From: Cliona cf. orientalis
Taxonomy: Eukaryota > Porifera > Demospongiae > Clionaida > Clionaidae
DNA length: 64,000 nucleotides
Direction of reading: 5' to 3'
Assembly: GCA_963930775.1 (NCBI GenBank)
Contig: OZ005689.1
Location: 10,489,010 to 10,553,009 of the forward strand
The notes beneath the pieces were generated by a model. That model made no database searches, had not been told where the DNA came from, and saw nothing but the letters and a program-made list of their open reading frames with translations. A program made the translations under genes and the position numbers. Below are positions 20,327 to 33,222 of this stretch, in pieces (position 1 is the stretch's first letter; every line of letters starts with the position of its first letter).

Positions 20327-23300
20327 TTATTTCATCAGACTGTAGGGGGTAGAGCTGTCGATCACTTTGTGCTCTAAGGGCTTTAGCTCATTCTCTTCAT
20401 AGTCTGGTAAGATACTTCCTGAAACACTATCAGAAATATTTCTCCTGCTCCTGAGATTAATAAGGTGTGATTGAGGTGCTACATCAATTTTTGGTGGTGG
20501 TTCAATCTCGGAGTATGTAGCAGATTTACCTTCCTCACTGGCTTGATTAGTAACAAAACTGATTTCTTCATCTGAATCTTCGAGTTGTCGAGTAAATCTG
20601 TTTTTGAGCTTTCTTCTAAGCCGTGTTATGAAGGTTAGCTGAGTGACCGCGTGATAGGCCAGAATGACTAAAAAGAGAATTAAACTTATAGTGCCTGAGA
20701 TGTAGCTAACCACTTCTTGACCTTTTCCAATTCGTGAGGTATATAACGTGGCCAGAGAAAGGCCTGCTAAATTGGCATAGGATGCTATTTCTAGAACCTC
20801 AACTGCCCAGCTCTTGTAAGGTCGACAGCTGATAAAGAACAAAAGAATGATCGCAATAATTCCAATGGCTAGAAGAGTAATTCCACGATCACCCGATACA
20901 TTTGAAGCTGAAATGGAATGAATGATAACACGTATAAGGAGTAGCAGACCAGTCCAATACCGGTGCTTAAAGGTATAGGGAGCATGGTAAGGTTCAACAA
21001 AGATGCGCAATCTCTGACTTTGTACCCACTTAAAAGTTTTCTTGTGTTGATAGTAAAGGAGCCACTGCCACAATAGAAGAAGGACGGTATAAAATAACCC
21101 AGTAAAAAAGATAATAACAGCTACTACCCATAGAACAACGTGTTTTCCACTGAAGTAGCCAACAGTGGCATCAGGCCACCACACTATGCGATGGGAACCA
21201 TCAGGGTAATCCAGAGTAGCAAATGAGAATACCACAATGATCGTGCGTAGAAACTTGACGTAACAGAGCAAAATCAATGTATCTAAGGTTGCTATTGGGT
21301 TCCTTTAGCCTACAATTTGGGAAAACCTTATTGAGCACTCACTGGTAATAATCACAAGGGCAACTAGCAGTAAAAGGTATGTTGGGAAAGCAAGTTGGAT
21401 CCAGGTTTTCCAATAGAAATCCATTCCTTCAAAGAAACACGCGTCTATTCCCAGCTCCAAATTGAGCCAGGACAGAAACACCGATACAAAGCTGTTAGGA
21501 GGAAAGAATTTATACTGATTGGCAGCCACAATATTCGCATAAAATATTAATCCATTAAGCGTTCCAACTGCGACAGTTATGTTCAGAATCAAGAGAGAGG
21601 CTACCAGAATAAAACCAGCCAATAAGCCACTGATGATTATGACAATAAGAATTCCAGGCCAAAATGTATGACACTGTAAGCAGCGAGAACTACCTAGAGA
21701 TAAACTCAGTCCAGGGCTGCAATGTCCACACAGTAATCCCGAGTGATTGTGAGCACATTGTACATCAGCTCCATTTGGAATGTTTAAATTAATTTCAATC
21801 GTGGTATCACGTGAAAGGCAATAGTCCATAGGGCAATAGGGATACATCAGGTAGCCACTTGCATTATTAACACTCAAATGGGTGATCCAGGCTGTTGTAC
21901 CTTTCTTTATGATTGTTTCTCTAGTATAGTTGCAGTGGTTTACTATTATAATATCATCACAGACACAATCACATCCTTTCACATCATCCTTAATCTGTTG
22001 AAAGCCAATTGGGCAACTAATACATGCCAGAAAGTTAATTTTAATACTTCTTTTTAAGCCTGTATGTATACTGCCTTTCTTGAGCTGTGGTAGCATTGTT
22101 AGTTGTTGTGATGTTTCGATGGAGTATATTATATTGAAAAGTAAAGGGGTGCAGCGATTAGTTACATTTTGGACCCTTTGATCATCACGAATCTGCATTG
22201 AACCTCCTATTTTATTCTCAACAGAACCAGATACAATGTGATTTCCTCTGTCAGCAATAGCCACATATAAAATTAGTTTTTCTCCAGTTTTGATGTTCAC
22301 ATATGGTATTTGTTTTGAATAATCAGGAAGTCCACTATTGCAGTAACATACCTGCACTAGAGCAGAGCCAATATCTGATGTTTGTATATTACTCATGAGA
22401 TTAAGAAGTTCAAATTCTCCAAATGACCTTCCATCCATTGAGCAGTTGTTGAAAGCACCCTTGTAAAAACTAATTCCTGAGTATTTTGCTCTATTTAGTG
22501 AGAAATAAAAGGGCTTTTCTTCTTGTTTACACTGGAGAGATTGAAAGAAGCATTCTGGATCAGAATACTGTGTCTTGGAGGTCTTAGCAGATACATATAC
22601 AGCTCCTCCATAATCAGCTGAATTTTGAATAAACTTAATAAAAGCATTGCTACGGCATGGGATTGAAGTGGCATAAAATAGATGTACTGTTGAATTGAAT
22701 ATTGATCCAAGATATAATCCACCACCTTCACTTGCTCGATTCCCATAGAAAAACATAGTTGAATCCGATGTCTGACTACTATCAATGAGTGGTTTGAAAT
22801 GTAGGTTGATAGATGATGCAGTTGCATAAATCCCTCCTCCACTTTCTGTTGCTCTATTCTCAAGAATCTGTAATGTACTCTGACTGTGCAGGATTATATT
22901 AGAGTCATAACTGAGATATATTCCACCTCCATTTTGTGACGCATTGTTTTGAGCTATTTGTAATGTGCTCTGACTTTTTAAGGTTAAGTTAGAGTGTTCA
23001 AAGTAAATTCCTCCTCCATTGCCAGATAAAATATACATACCATGCCAAATCCCACCTGACGCTGTGTTATTGGCAATGACCATAGTTGCTCCTTCCTCTA
23101 TTAAACATTGTGAACCTCTTTTAAGGTAAATCGCCCCTCCTTGATCTGCCTGGTTGCCCATAAACGTACAGATTTCGCTAAAACTGACTATGATTTTATC
23201 TAAAGAGTAAATGGCTCCACCTCTACCAATATGCCTGTAATTACCTGTGTTAACATTTTCTTTGAATTCACTGCCATGAATGTGCACCATAGTGTTCCTC

Positions 23301-24238
23301 AATCTTAGTGCTGCATATGCTTCATTGTTATTAAAAACAGACATAAAAATATGAACTTTGCACTTGATAAGTAACATGGCTGAACCATGATTATACTTGA
23401 ATGTACAGTTTACAGCTTTAATAACGGATTCTTCTGCATACAAGATTTTCGCCATTTTATTGCTGGTAAAGTTTGTGTCACAAATCAGTATCATGTCAGA
23501 GTTGTGTACGTCAATTAGTTTACTGAAATTGTGATGATTATTCTTAAATTCACAGGAAATCATCGTCAAGGTACTTATTAGTGATAATATCATCTCACCA
23601 TTTGTTACAAAGAGCAACTTACCATCATTGTCGATGAAAGTGCTATGGACAATCATAATGTTACAACTAAAACACGAAAATATTTCAGAATTGTTTATAG
23701 ATCCAACGTAATTGTTGTCCTTAAATACACACTGCACTACAGTAATATTGCTATTCGTTGCATTGATCATACCAGTTCCTACATTGTTCTCAAATAAAGA
23801 TTTTATCAACACCAAGCGACTTGCAATTACAGTCATAACTTTATTAGCAAAACCAATGGAAGAGTCAATGTCACAATAACATTCAAAAAACTTCAAGTTA
23901 CTAACATGGACGTTATTAACAGCAGTAAAGATAAATCCAGGATTCATTTTATTTTCAAAACTTATGCCTGCTCTCGACTGATTGGCTACTGACATCATAG
24001 AGAACTCAACAACATTTGTTACAGTAACTACTGAACGCATAGTATGATTTCCCGGTTGAAATATCAGGGAAGTGTCGTTATCAAGATAGAGGCTTGTGTT
24101 GGCAGCAAACGATGAAAGGGTAAGACATGATTCCACAGGACAGTGATGATTTGGAGATGGTACAATGTGGTACACAGCACTGCTGATAAGCCCAATACAT
24201 AGTTGGGCCAGAAACAGATTAAGATATGGACAAATCAT
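20327..24238 (-). CDS. Beta-helix (Pmp-like) multi-pass membrane protein with one internal TAA
   Basis: A single continuous frame of 1,304 codons from ATG 24238 to TGA 20327, broken only by TAA at 21305-21307. Signal peptide at residues 1-21. From about 60 to 600, right-handed beta-helix rungs with repeated GG[AG]IY[LF] and N-N-x-A motifs. From about 700 to 850, a Cys-rich region with an EGF-like HSGLLCGHCSPG motif. Then about eight membrane helices and a 90-residue charged tail. The stop lies between a helix (LLLLVALVIITSECSIRF) and RNPIATLDTLILLCYVKFL, which belongs to the same membrane module, so both sides are one protein. Choices: nonsense mutation (AAA to TAA is one change), sequencing error, readthrough, or removal of a 51 bp in-frame GTGAGT...AATAG segment (good donor, poor acceptor, and it would delete conserved residues). 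A surface adhesion or recognition role is a guess from architecture. Confidence 0.8.
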
Positions 24239-24847
24239 TGACCTTAACCGTGAATAGAGAGCAACTATGATCTTAATTGTTGTGTTTGTACTAGTCGTGA
24301 ATGCTAACTGATCAAGTCAGTCTGTGCATCAACAGGTATAGCTATACAACCTTAGAGTTTTGGGACCATAATTGTGTTTACAGCAAATGGCTGGATGATT
24401 GTAGATAATAACATTATTACACATTTTATCTACTTTTGTTATTCCATTCCGGGGATCAAGATGCTTACTAACAAAGTGCAACTTTTTGACCAATCACATT
24501 GCTCAAGTGGAAGTTGATAAACTCATACATGCGTGTAGATAACCTTTTCGCGGGGGGGGGGGGGGGGGGGGGGGGGGAGGGGGGGGGCTTCAGCCCCCTA
24601 GCACACCGCCCCCTCCAATATGTACACCCTTGCTGCAATTAGTGCAATTCAGCCATTTTCTGAGGGAATAGCAGCTGTACATGTCTAATTAAGTGATCAA
24701 ACAATTTCTTCCATGCCACCAGTGTTTTATTTAGCGGGGGGTGCCCTGGGATTCTCCCCCCCCCCCCCCAGTGGCCAGTTCCCCCCCTAAAATATTGAGA
24801 AATTTTAGTATAATATACAATACTAAATAAACAAATACCAAGATTTA
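24239..24847. other. 5' flank of the beta-helix gene with poly-G at 24552-24587
   Basis: Presumed promoter region, then a G-rich tract (26 G, A, 9 G) and a poly-C patch at about 24757-24770. The ORF across it is artefactual. Confidence 0.5.
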
Positions 24848-25245
24848 AACTAGAGCTCTGTAGAGCACATACCCCGCGCGCCATGTAGCCACTCTAGCGT
24901 AGTATTGCAACACTTATGAGGCACACATGTAGCGGTTTCATGACGTGATGACCCTTTCCAACACAGTGCTTGAGCATGCGCAGTCGCATCTGCATACTAA
25001 AAGAGTGGGTGTGGTCGATAAACCACAGGCCTGCTGAACAGAAAATGCACGATTTGTAGAACTAGTAAGCTTTTTCGAGAAATTCGAAGCGCGTACAAAC
25101 CATTTTTTCACTGATATCTACCGATTGGTTGTGCTTATAGCACGCACAGACGCCTAGAACTCGAGATCTGGCGATTTTCGTGCCGACGACGACAACAACA
25201 ACAACAGACGTACAAACTGATTGCTTTACCCCTTGCGCAAGGTTA
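24848..25245 (+). mobile_element. AACTAGAGCTCT-family element, uninterrupted short copy
   Basis: 5' end at 24848, internal GAGCATGCGCAGTCGCATC and GTGGTCGATAAACCA blocks, ACGACGACAACAACAACAAC tract and ATTGCTTTACCCCTTGCGCA near the 3' end, where it decays (AGGTTAAAG). It is the reference for the empty site of the insertion at 13437-14072. Confidence 0.85.
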
Positions 25246-26389
25246 AAGAGTGATTCGTTGGTTTGACTGTTTGAAAATGTCTAATATCGAGTCTGTGCAC
25301 TATTTGGGAAAGTTAATCTATTTGCATTAATTTCACACTTACGTAGTGGGTATATATTTGTCAACCACAATCTATCAGCACTAATTTTTGATCAAAATAG
25401 GCCTAAGATGCAATTCTTTATTCCTGGGGGGGGGGGGGGGGGGGGGCCGACATATAGTTCCCCCCCTAATAAAAAATCCTGTATGAAACCCTGGCCACCA
25501 TACCTATAATTGCATGTATAGTGGAAAGAAGAATCAAAAAATCAGCTGCACACTATCATCTTTCCTAAGAAACTCAGAAAGCTGATAAAAGATGGCCTGA
25601 GATCACTTCTCACTAAGAAAAATCTACCAACCCAAGGTACCAGTCGTCAGCTGGTACAACGTAGCAAGCATACATATTATATTCTGGCTGCTGCATAGTA
25701 TGAATATGGAGTAGAATTGGATATGATAATCCTCACAGCTTAATAAAAGCAAAAAATCTCTTGTTCACCTCGAACATCCTCATGTTATAGATGCTGAGCT
25801 TGCAAAATAATGCATGGTAGGAAGAATCTAGGGTCCACACCCTATAATGTTCAGGGCTTTGTGTGGTACCAAAAAAGAATGAATGATCATACATTTATCG
25901 ATCCCTAGATGACAAAGCATTCTTCATAACCCAAATAGCAATAGAAATCAGAATTTTGAGCCATACCATGCAGTACACTCATTGATAACCAGTGAAAAGC
26001 CACGGGACAGCAAACTTCACCACAAAAGATGTGGACGTCCTTGATTTAGACCTGTAGCTGCATAGCGCCCATACTATAAAGGAGCATGGTTCTTTTGCAT
26101 GTGAAGACCACACCAATGCTCCTCAAAATCACTATCCATCCAATGGCAGGAACATTGCACTAGCTTACTAAGTCCTCAAAGCAATCTGGACCCTTATTGT
26201 ACAGGCCCGTCTTGTTCACTATGGCTTAAACATCCTTCGTTCAAAAGTTCTGGTGACCACCACTGCCTACTTCGCTACTCAACGAGCTCTCAATCGATGA
26301 ATGGGACACCAGAAACTTCATTTCAAGAAGATTAGTGATTGACCCATCACTTATCACAGTATGCTTCTTGGCTTACTTAATTTGCTGAT
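25246..26389. other. Spacer with 21 nt poly-G (25426-25446), no gene recognised
   Basis: No frame stays open. The segment at about 25500-26380 is less AT-rich than usual and may be an old transposon or gene remnant, but I could not identify it. Confidence 0.4.
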
Positions 26390-27135
26390 CTGGTACTCCA
26401 GCTAATACATTGCAAGCTGAGTGCTACTTTGAAATTCTCAAGTACTGTCAGCTGAACTTCACGCATGTTCTGGTGGCTGACGTAATCCCGTGGATAAGCT
26501 TGCCTTGCGCTATATAGCACGCACGCTGTGTGCCATGCTGCAACCAACCCGATGTTCAGAGCTGTATGGTGCTGTTGAGTTCGTCGCCTGAGATTGAAAA
26601 TTATCAGTATATCGAGGTCGAGAGTCGGTCTCAGACTCCATCTATGCAATTGAGGTGCCGATATGGATGTTGCTTACACTGTGTATGCACTACTATAATA
26701 TTGCCGACCTTTTACCATAATATGAACCGTTATGCAGCTACTGGGCACGTGGTCAAGTTTTTCATTGTAATAAGAAAATTAATGGTAGTGATAATACTAT
26801 AAAAGCTGAAATGCAAATGTGCAGGCAGAGGGTAACCACAATAGTACACTACTACTGATTGCCTGGTAGTAGTGTACTCTTGTGGTTACTCTCTGCTTGC
26901 ACATTTGCATATATACTCGATATTCAATCACGGGCGACGAACTCGACAGCACCATACAGCTCTGAACATCGGGCTGGTAGCGGCATAGCACACAGCGTGC
27001 GTGCTATATTATAGCGCAAGGCAAGCTTTATCCACGGGATTATGTCAGCCATGAGAACACATGAAGTTCGGTCAGCAGTACTTGAGAAAGTAGCACTCAG
27101 TTTGCAATGTATTCGCTGGATACATGCGTCAGATA
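26390..27135. repeat. 0.75 kb long palindrome
   Basis: Two arms of about 235 bp (26390-26620 and 26900-27135) are reverse complements at roughly 85-90 percent by eye, both containing ATCCCGTGGATAA and CGATGTTCAGAGCTGTATGG. A second, nearly perfect hairpin lies in the middle (about 26811-26910, arms of 45 bp around a 10 nt loop). The ORFs on both strands here are mirror images of each other and are not genes. Confidence 0.8.
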
Positions 27136-28024
27136 CTCTACATATATTACGGATATGTCTCAGAAAGACTCCATAGAGGCCCAAAGTTTTCTCGTAATTG
27201 TCTTATAGATTACCTAAGAGATTACCTAATAATTACACCATAATTACCTCATAACCACAGAAAAGTAAATTTCTACTGGGCATGTAGCCTCATCATATCT
27301 TGAGGTAGCTCGTCACGGTGCAGCTCTAACTGATGACCTGTTACAAAAGTACAACAATTCGTATCTGGCCATGGTATACAGTACCTGACGGAGCTTGAAG
27401 AGAATGGTCATGGTATTGCGTATATGATTAAATTTAATTGTTATTTCCAACAATATATAGTATTATTGTTGATCAGCTGAAGGAGTGCTTTAAACAGTAG
27501 CTTAAATAGAGAACAAAGAAACACAACAATTCAAGAGCTGTTACTCAGGTGGTCTAAGGACTGGGACCAAACACTTTCAGTACCATTTTAGCTATGAATT
27601 TGCCACCATATCTCTGAAATGAAACATGATATGGACACCAAACCTTCACAGTAGAGTAATCATCACTCTAACCGAAAATTAATCTATGGCCACACCCATT
27701 AATTAGTTGTGTGCTAATGACGTTATTAATAATGGCCATTTTGACAGATAAATGGCAAAAGGTGGCGGTTAAGATCAATCTGGATGACTGTCTCTGTAGC
27801 ATTAATACAAAGTTACTATGCCTATATACTAAAATCCACGGGGGCAAGCTCATCCATGATCGTACTAAGCGGCAATGCCACAAAATGTATGAAAGCTATG
27901 GTCATGCAATGGGCTATTCCAGTTAATAAAGATACACCCCCATGGAAGAACACTATCACGTTTCCCCCCATGACAATAATTAAAACCACCTAAACACCCT
28001 CAAGACTAATTTATGGGCACACTT

Positions 28025-28314
28025 ACCCTGATGACAATTTAATTGAAGCCACTTCACCCCTCAAGACGTCATTATGAATACACTGGGTACCCTCCGGACT
28101 AATTATGGGTATATATTATACATTTACCCTTATGACAACTTAATTAAAGCCACTTCCCCCCCCCCCAAGACGTCATAATGACTACACTGGGTACCCTCTG
28201 GACTAATTATGGGTACATTAATTGTACCCTGATGACAACTTATAATTAATTGAACCCCCAAGACGTCATAATGAATACACTGGATACCTTCCGGACTAAT
28301 TATAATAATATTAA
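28025..28314 (+). repeat. Three tandem units of ~95 bp
   Basis: Each unit reads ACCCT(G/T)ATGACAA...TTAATT ... CAAGACGTCATAATGA ... ACACTGG(G/A)TACC ... GGACTAATTAT. The unit end GACTAATTA recurs at the far end of the 7.1 kb element (about 35000), so these are subterminal repeats of that element. Confidence 0.75.
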
Positions 28315-28506
28315 TATACTTCCTTCACAGGTGAAATTAGCAATGATGGCTATTATTTTATTCCATAATAATATGATTATTATCTCAAGCATTTTTGAAT
28401 TGACATTACAGTGTCCATAGGGCACTGAGAGGTAGTGTCGATAGGGAGCTGCTAAATGGATGATGTCTGGGGTATTACCCTTTAATTAGCAGAAACAATA
28501 AGGTAA

Positions 28507-30074
28507 TTAACCCTCGGCGCATGCGCCGTAGGGTTACGGTAGTCGTTCTGTGTGTCTGTCTGTCCGTCTGTCTGTCTGTCTGTTAACTCTCTAACTGCTT
28601 CAGACTTCGTTTGCGAGTCTCAAGTTCGGTGTTATATGATTCCTTATGGCGTTTCAAAGCCATGTATTATGTGGATTTCGCTGAAAACGCTTTGTTCTCC
28701 AGTTCTGGCGACATTTGTTCCGGACCGCTACCTTTCACCATAGATCATCCTTCCACGCACCGTTGCAGCTTTTCGATGGACAAAATGAACAACACTGGAC
28801 TTCTTTCAAGATAGAAAATGATAATAACTCCTGCAATGTTACTGTCTCGAAGTATTTAGTGTAACTGCCAAGCTTCTTGACTTTCCTGGCCTGAAAGCAA
28901 CTCGTTTCTATTTACACGAATGTCATGCTACCGTATACATGCATGCGTACTGCCATGCTATAATAATTGTATAAAGAGCACGTGTCTGAACTTGGCCAGC
29001 TGTTAACCCTTGGCGCATGCGCGAGGGTTACTGTAGTCGTTCTGTGTGTGTGTCTGTCTGTCTGTCTGTTAACTCTGTAACTGCTACATACCTCGTTTGC
29101 GAGTCTCAACCTCGGTGTTATATGATTCCTTATGGCGTTTCAAAGCCATGTATTGTATGGATTTCGCTGAGAACGCTTCGTTCTCCAGTTCTGGTGACAT
29201 TAATTTTACTCAGGACCGCTACCTTCCACCACAAGTCCATCCTTCCACGCACCTTGGCAGCTTTTTGATGGACAGAATGAACAACAGTAGACTTTTTTCA
29301 AGATACAACTAAGTAGTTCCAGCTACAACTCCTGTAAAGCTACTGCCTGCCTGGGCCAATAGTCAGCGAAGCATAAAGTTTAAATAGCTTCTTGATTTTC
29401 CTGCAAGCCACACCCAATGCACTTGTCTCTATTTACACGCAAGTCATGCTACCGTATACATTGTGCTGCACTCTCTGGCCAGCTGTTTTTCAGTTGAAGC
29501 AGCTGGTAAGGTACTAATATGAATGTGCTTGTAGCCTTGCACCAGGCCCTTGGAGGGTACAAGGCTATAGCACCTTTGGTTCTCTACCACCCAGTTCACA
29601 TGCAACATATTCTGTGCAGAGTTATAGTAGCTATTTTGTGATTTGATTTCAAATAAGTGTATAAATCATGCCTCCGGTCCGCAAGCAGTGTCCTAAATAT
29701 TGTTCCATGGCAGAAATCTGTGTACGGTGTATGATTTCCAGTTTATTCCACTAGCCTATAGAAAGCAAGAGAATAGCGGCAATAGCATCAGAATCAGCAG
29801 ATGATATTGAATTGAGGCTAGTGAAAAATAGCGGCACCAGAAAAGCACAACTTGAAAGCGAGCCTACACAGAATACAGCTTAGTCTAGTCACCAGACCAG
29901 AGATGACATACTCCACCTCCAAAACTGGTACGACACCCCTCAACTTGAGCTTGAGAAGCATGATCTGGGCACTCAGGGTCACTGCAGGAGATCAATGTAG
30001 TTATCATTGCCAGCTTGTATGTGCAACAAACACCACGCAACGCGCCGAGGGTTCTGGGCTCTAGAGAGCTCTAG
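28507..30074 (-). mobile_element. AACTAGAGCTCT-family element, CCCTCGGCGC subfamily, reverse orientation
   Basis: Begins TTAACCCTCGGCGCATGCGC and ends GCGCCGAGGGTTCTGGGCTC then TAGAGAGCTCTAGTT, the reverse complement of the family 5' end. The 3' terminal module with the CTGTCTGTCTG run and GTTATATGATTCCTTATGGC occurs twice (about 28507-28815 and 29003-29312), so it is either a nested or a partly duplicated copy. Non-coding. Confidence 0.75.
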
Positions 30075-30799
30075 TTGATACTGTACTTGAAGGGAACCAC
30101 TGCAAAAACGGTAGGGGATTACTATTGAAGAATTGAATGTGTCCGTGGCACAGCCAAGAGAATTAATGCATTAAGTATATTACAATAATATAGAACAGCA
30201 TGACTGGTGGATTGTAAGCTATACAAGACCTTAATTGGGGTGCACAAGATGCATGATCGAATACACCCCGGGTAAGGTCTTGCATACAACGTACTAGTTA
30301 AGTTTCTCATGACTCCTCTCATCATTGGCCTACCCAGTGGCAGAGGATGATGGGGGGAGAGACGCAGTGGATGTGTCACATGTCTACCACAATAGGGATC
30401 TATTAAAGGACTATCATGCAAGGGGGGCACATGCCCCTGATGCCCCCCTGGTTCCGCCACCTATGCTACCCTATGATCTCCAATACCCCTCTGGTATCCA
30501 GTAATTTGCCTCCAGCTCAATTCAGGATCATGCAGTGTGTGCAACAGATGGAGTGATGCAGCCCTAGCGGTGCACATAATTAGTCTGTTTGGGTTAACAC
30601 CTTCCTTATAAGGAAAGTGTGAATGTCACTATGTACACACCTGTCCACTGCTGCATAAAAGTTACTGCTTTGAGTTTGCAAAGCTCACTGGTAACCTATT
30701 ATATGCTCCAATCTCATCATACTCTTAAACACATTCCCCAAATTTATATGACATACAATGTACTCAGACAGCATTCACTCTCAAACTCAGAGCTTCAAA

Positions 30800-31400
30800 G
30801 GTCACACTCTATTGTAATACCCTAATCACATCACACATACCCTAATCACATAGCACTTAAAAACAACTCATACATACCCTAATCACTTCACACATACATA
30901 ATATTATCATATCATACCCTAATCACATCACACTCTCAAATAATTAACTAGTATACATATAATAGTTATCTGCCAGTAATTGGGGTGCATGAGATGCATT
31001 GGCAGAATGCATCTCATGCACCCCAATTACTGGCAGATAACTATTTTATTGGTAGTTGACCTCTGTTCATCATTGGCCTACTTTATGATGATTCAACCCC
31101 TTCCCATAGCCGGCAAATTGCCTATAAAAACTTTGGTTGCTAAGCAACTATCAACAAATATCCATACACTCTAATACCTCCAAACTATTCATAAACATAC
31201 CCAATTAAACTATCACTTCATTGACTCATACACATACCCATTCCATCATTGATCAATATAATAATAATACAATGTACCCTAATCACCTCAATCGCAATTG
31301 AGTATTATCAATCACATCACACATACTCATATATACCCTCATAATCCATAATACATACCTAGCCTAATAATCACATCAAATTAATACCCTAATATCATAC
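30800..31400 (+). repeat. Degenerate CCCTAATCACA repeats around a perfect hairpin
   Basis: ACCCTAATCAC and close variants recur irregularly on both sides of the hairpin at 30961-31045. Low-complexity AT-rich DNA with no coding capacity. Confidence 0.6.
30961..31045. repeat. Perfect 40 bp hairpin with 5 nt loop
   Basis: Arms 30961-31000 and 31006-31045 are exact reverse complements over 40 bp (core TGCCAGTAATTGGGGTGCAT), with loop GGCAG. Confidence 0.95.
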
Positions 31401-31899
31401 AGCTCAAACACATAATTGCCAAGGTAAATAGTGGCAGAATATTCTCCAATACAGAGATTAGAGTCTCAAACAGGTTCATGTTAGTGTACACAGTGACACT
31501 GTGCTCAATATAAAAGAATTAATAGGTACTAATTAAATTCCTATGTCAAGGTCAGTTATATGGCAGCCATTGTCTTGTATTGGCCTGCCTGCCATATAAC
31601 TATAACTTATTGTATCCCCTCACACACTCATTGACAAGTAACATAACACCACATACCCACTTAGATACATAATACCACATACAATCTCCATAATAATAGT
31701 TATTATTATTATGGACTATACAGTACACAGTACGTAGTTGACCATCACCTAGCAACAGAAGTTCTTATAGCCTCAGGAAAGTATAGATCAAGTACTGCTG
31801 TTGGCCAGCTTCATTCACCACCCCTTCCCTCTCTTTGTGGATACTTTAGTAGTACACCAGCCAGACCCTCTAGCTCCTCCTTGTTTATTTTCTATTACT

Positions 31900-31936
<37 letters not shown>

Positions 31937-32276
31937 ATGAGTCCTCAGCCATAATTCCTGATAGCTCTATCTTACTAGCATACCAACAGTGCCATTCTCC
32001 CTGTGATATACTAGTGGAGATAATAGAATGTTATTGTGAATATGGCCTATTAGTATATGCTATTTACCTAAACTTACATACTGGTATTCTGAAGGGGAAG
32101 CCTGGCTCGTTTCTAAGGGGTCAGAGTTGCATACAGAGGAGGGGGGCACTGGTTTATACATGTAGCTTAAATCGATTAACTTAATGAGTAATGATCACTA
32201 TACTTTCTTGCTGTTGCTAACACCTGTCCTCGAGTTTATTATAGCTAGTTCACACTTGCAATTGTATGAAACATAT
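31401..32276. other. Spacer with 36 nt poly-G (31900-31935), no gene
   Basis: AT-rich sequence within the composite element. The ORF at 31801-32184 exists only because the poly-G tract reads as glycine. Confidence 0.6.
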
Positions 32277-32495
32277 CAGTGGCGTGTCCAAGGGGGGGCT
32301 CCGGGTGCTCGAGCACCCCCCTCAGCTCTGGCACAACAACCAGATCAGTAGCTCAGTGGCAACTCTTTATGCTGATAATCAACAACTGGTAGCCAGAACC
32401 AACAATGAACTTAAAATTCGCTTTGTAAGCAACGTTTTGGGCGCCGTGGCCTAAAATTTAGCACCTCCCTCCTTCAAATTCTGGACACGCCACTG
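32277..32495. mobile_element. hAT-like MITE, 219 bp, CATAT duplication
   Basis: Ends CAGTGGCGTGTCCAA and (reverse complement) CAGTGGCGTGTCCAG, fitting the CAGNG pattern of hAT termini. It is flanked by CATAT at 32272-32276 and 32496-32500, a perfect 5 bp duplication. Confidence 0.85.
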
Positions 32496-33107
32496 CATAT
32501 TTAGCTGTCACAACAAAGATAGCTAATTATAATATTATTATAATAAACAGTACCTCACTATTCACCTCTCGACAAGTGGCATAATATTAGGTAAATTTTA
32601 TAAAATCTTCTGGAGTTTTTGAGCTCAACAAGTAGCATCTCTAAAACATTACAATACAGAAATGAATGCACAGGAGTGCAGAACCCTCACCGCTACATGC
32701 GTATTGAACTACATACCCTATACATTACACCTGAACAGGGTACTGGACCAGGTACTATTGACTACATACCCTGCACCCAAACAGGGTTCTGGTACTATAG
32801 CGTTAGTGATCTAAGAGTTTGGGGAAAGGCACCTGGCTATGTCACTATATAAACTGAAAGCCTCTGTGACATACTTCAACTGAATTATGCACTTGAGAGC
32901 CACTGCCTGTTTACACTGTGACTGTATTGACAATTGACCAACAAAGCACAGAATGGGAATCAGTCATGTAGCGCTGAGGTAGGTGCCATGTAAACAGTTG
33001 CAACAGCTGCACACTACTACTCCACTGGGCAGGACTTAACATGACCACTCTTCCTTTATGCCATGTATACCTAGAATTCGTACTTTTTCTATGACAACCC
33101 TTACCAT

Positions 33108-33222
33108 TTAGCAAAAGAGGGTTGCGACGGACGGACAGACGGACGGACGGACGGACGGACAGACAAAAATCGCCAAACGATTGCAGTAACCCTCCGCCTA
33201 CGCTTTGCGGCGAGGGTTAACT
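33108..33222 (+). mobile_element. 3' fragment of a CCCTCGGCGC-type family element
   Basis: A run of GGACGGACGG followed by AACCCTCCGCCTACGCTTTG then CGGCGAGGGTTAA, the terminal hairpin of the AACTAGAGCTCT family, preceded by GAGGGTTGCGACGG. No 5' end is seen. Confidence 0.55.

Noticed and set aside
21277..21360. A 51 bp intron removing the TAA of the beta-helix gene
   Set aside because: The donor is good and the length is in frame, but the acceptor is weak and splicing would delete residues that belong to the membrane module. Kept as an alternative, not the main reading.
25500..26380. Possible transposase or host gene remnant
   Set aside because: Base composition suggests former coding DNA, but no frame or motif could be followed on either strand.
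30800..31400. Interstitial telomere
   Set aside because: CCCTAATCACA words recall CCCTAA, but the unit is not the 6 bp telomeric repeat and spacing is irregular.
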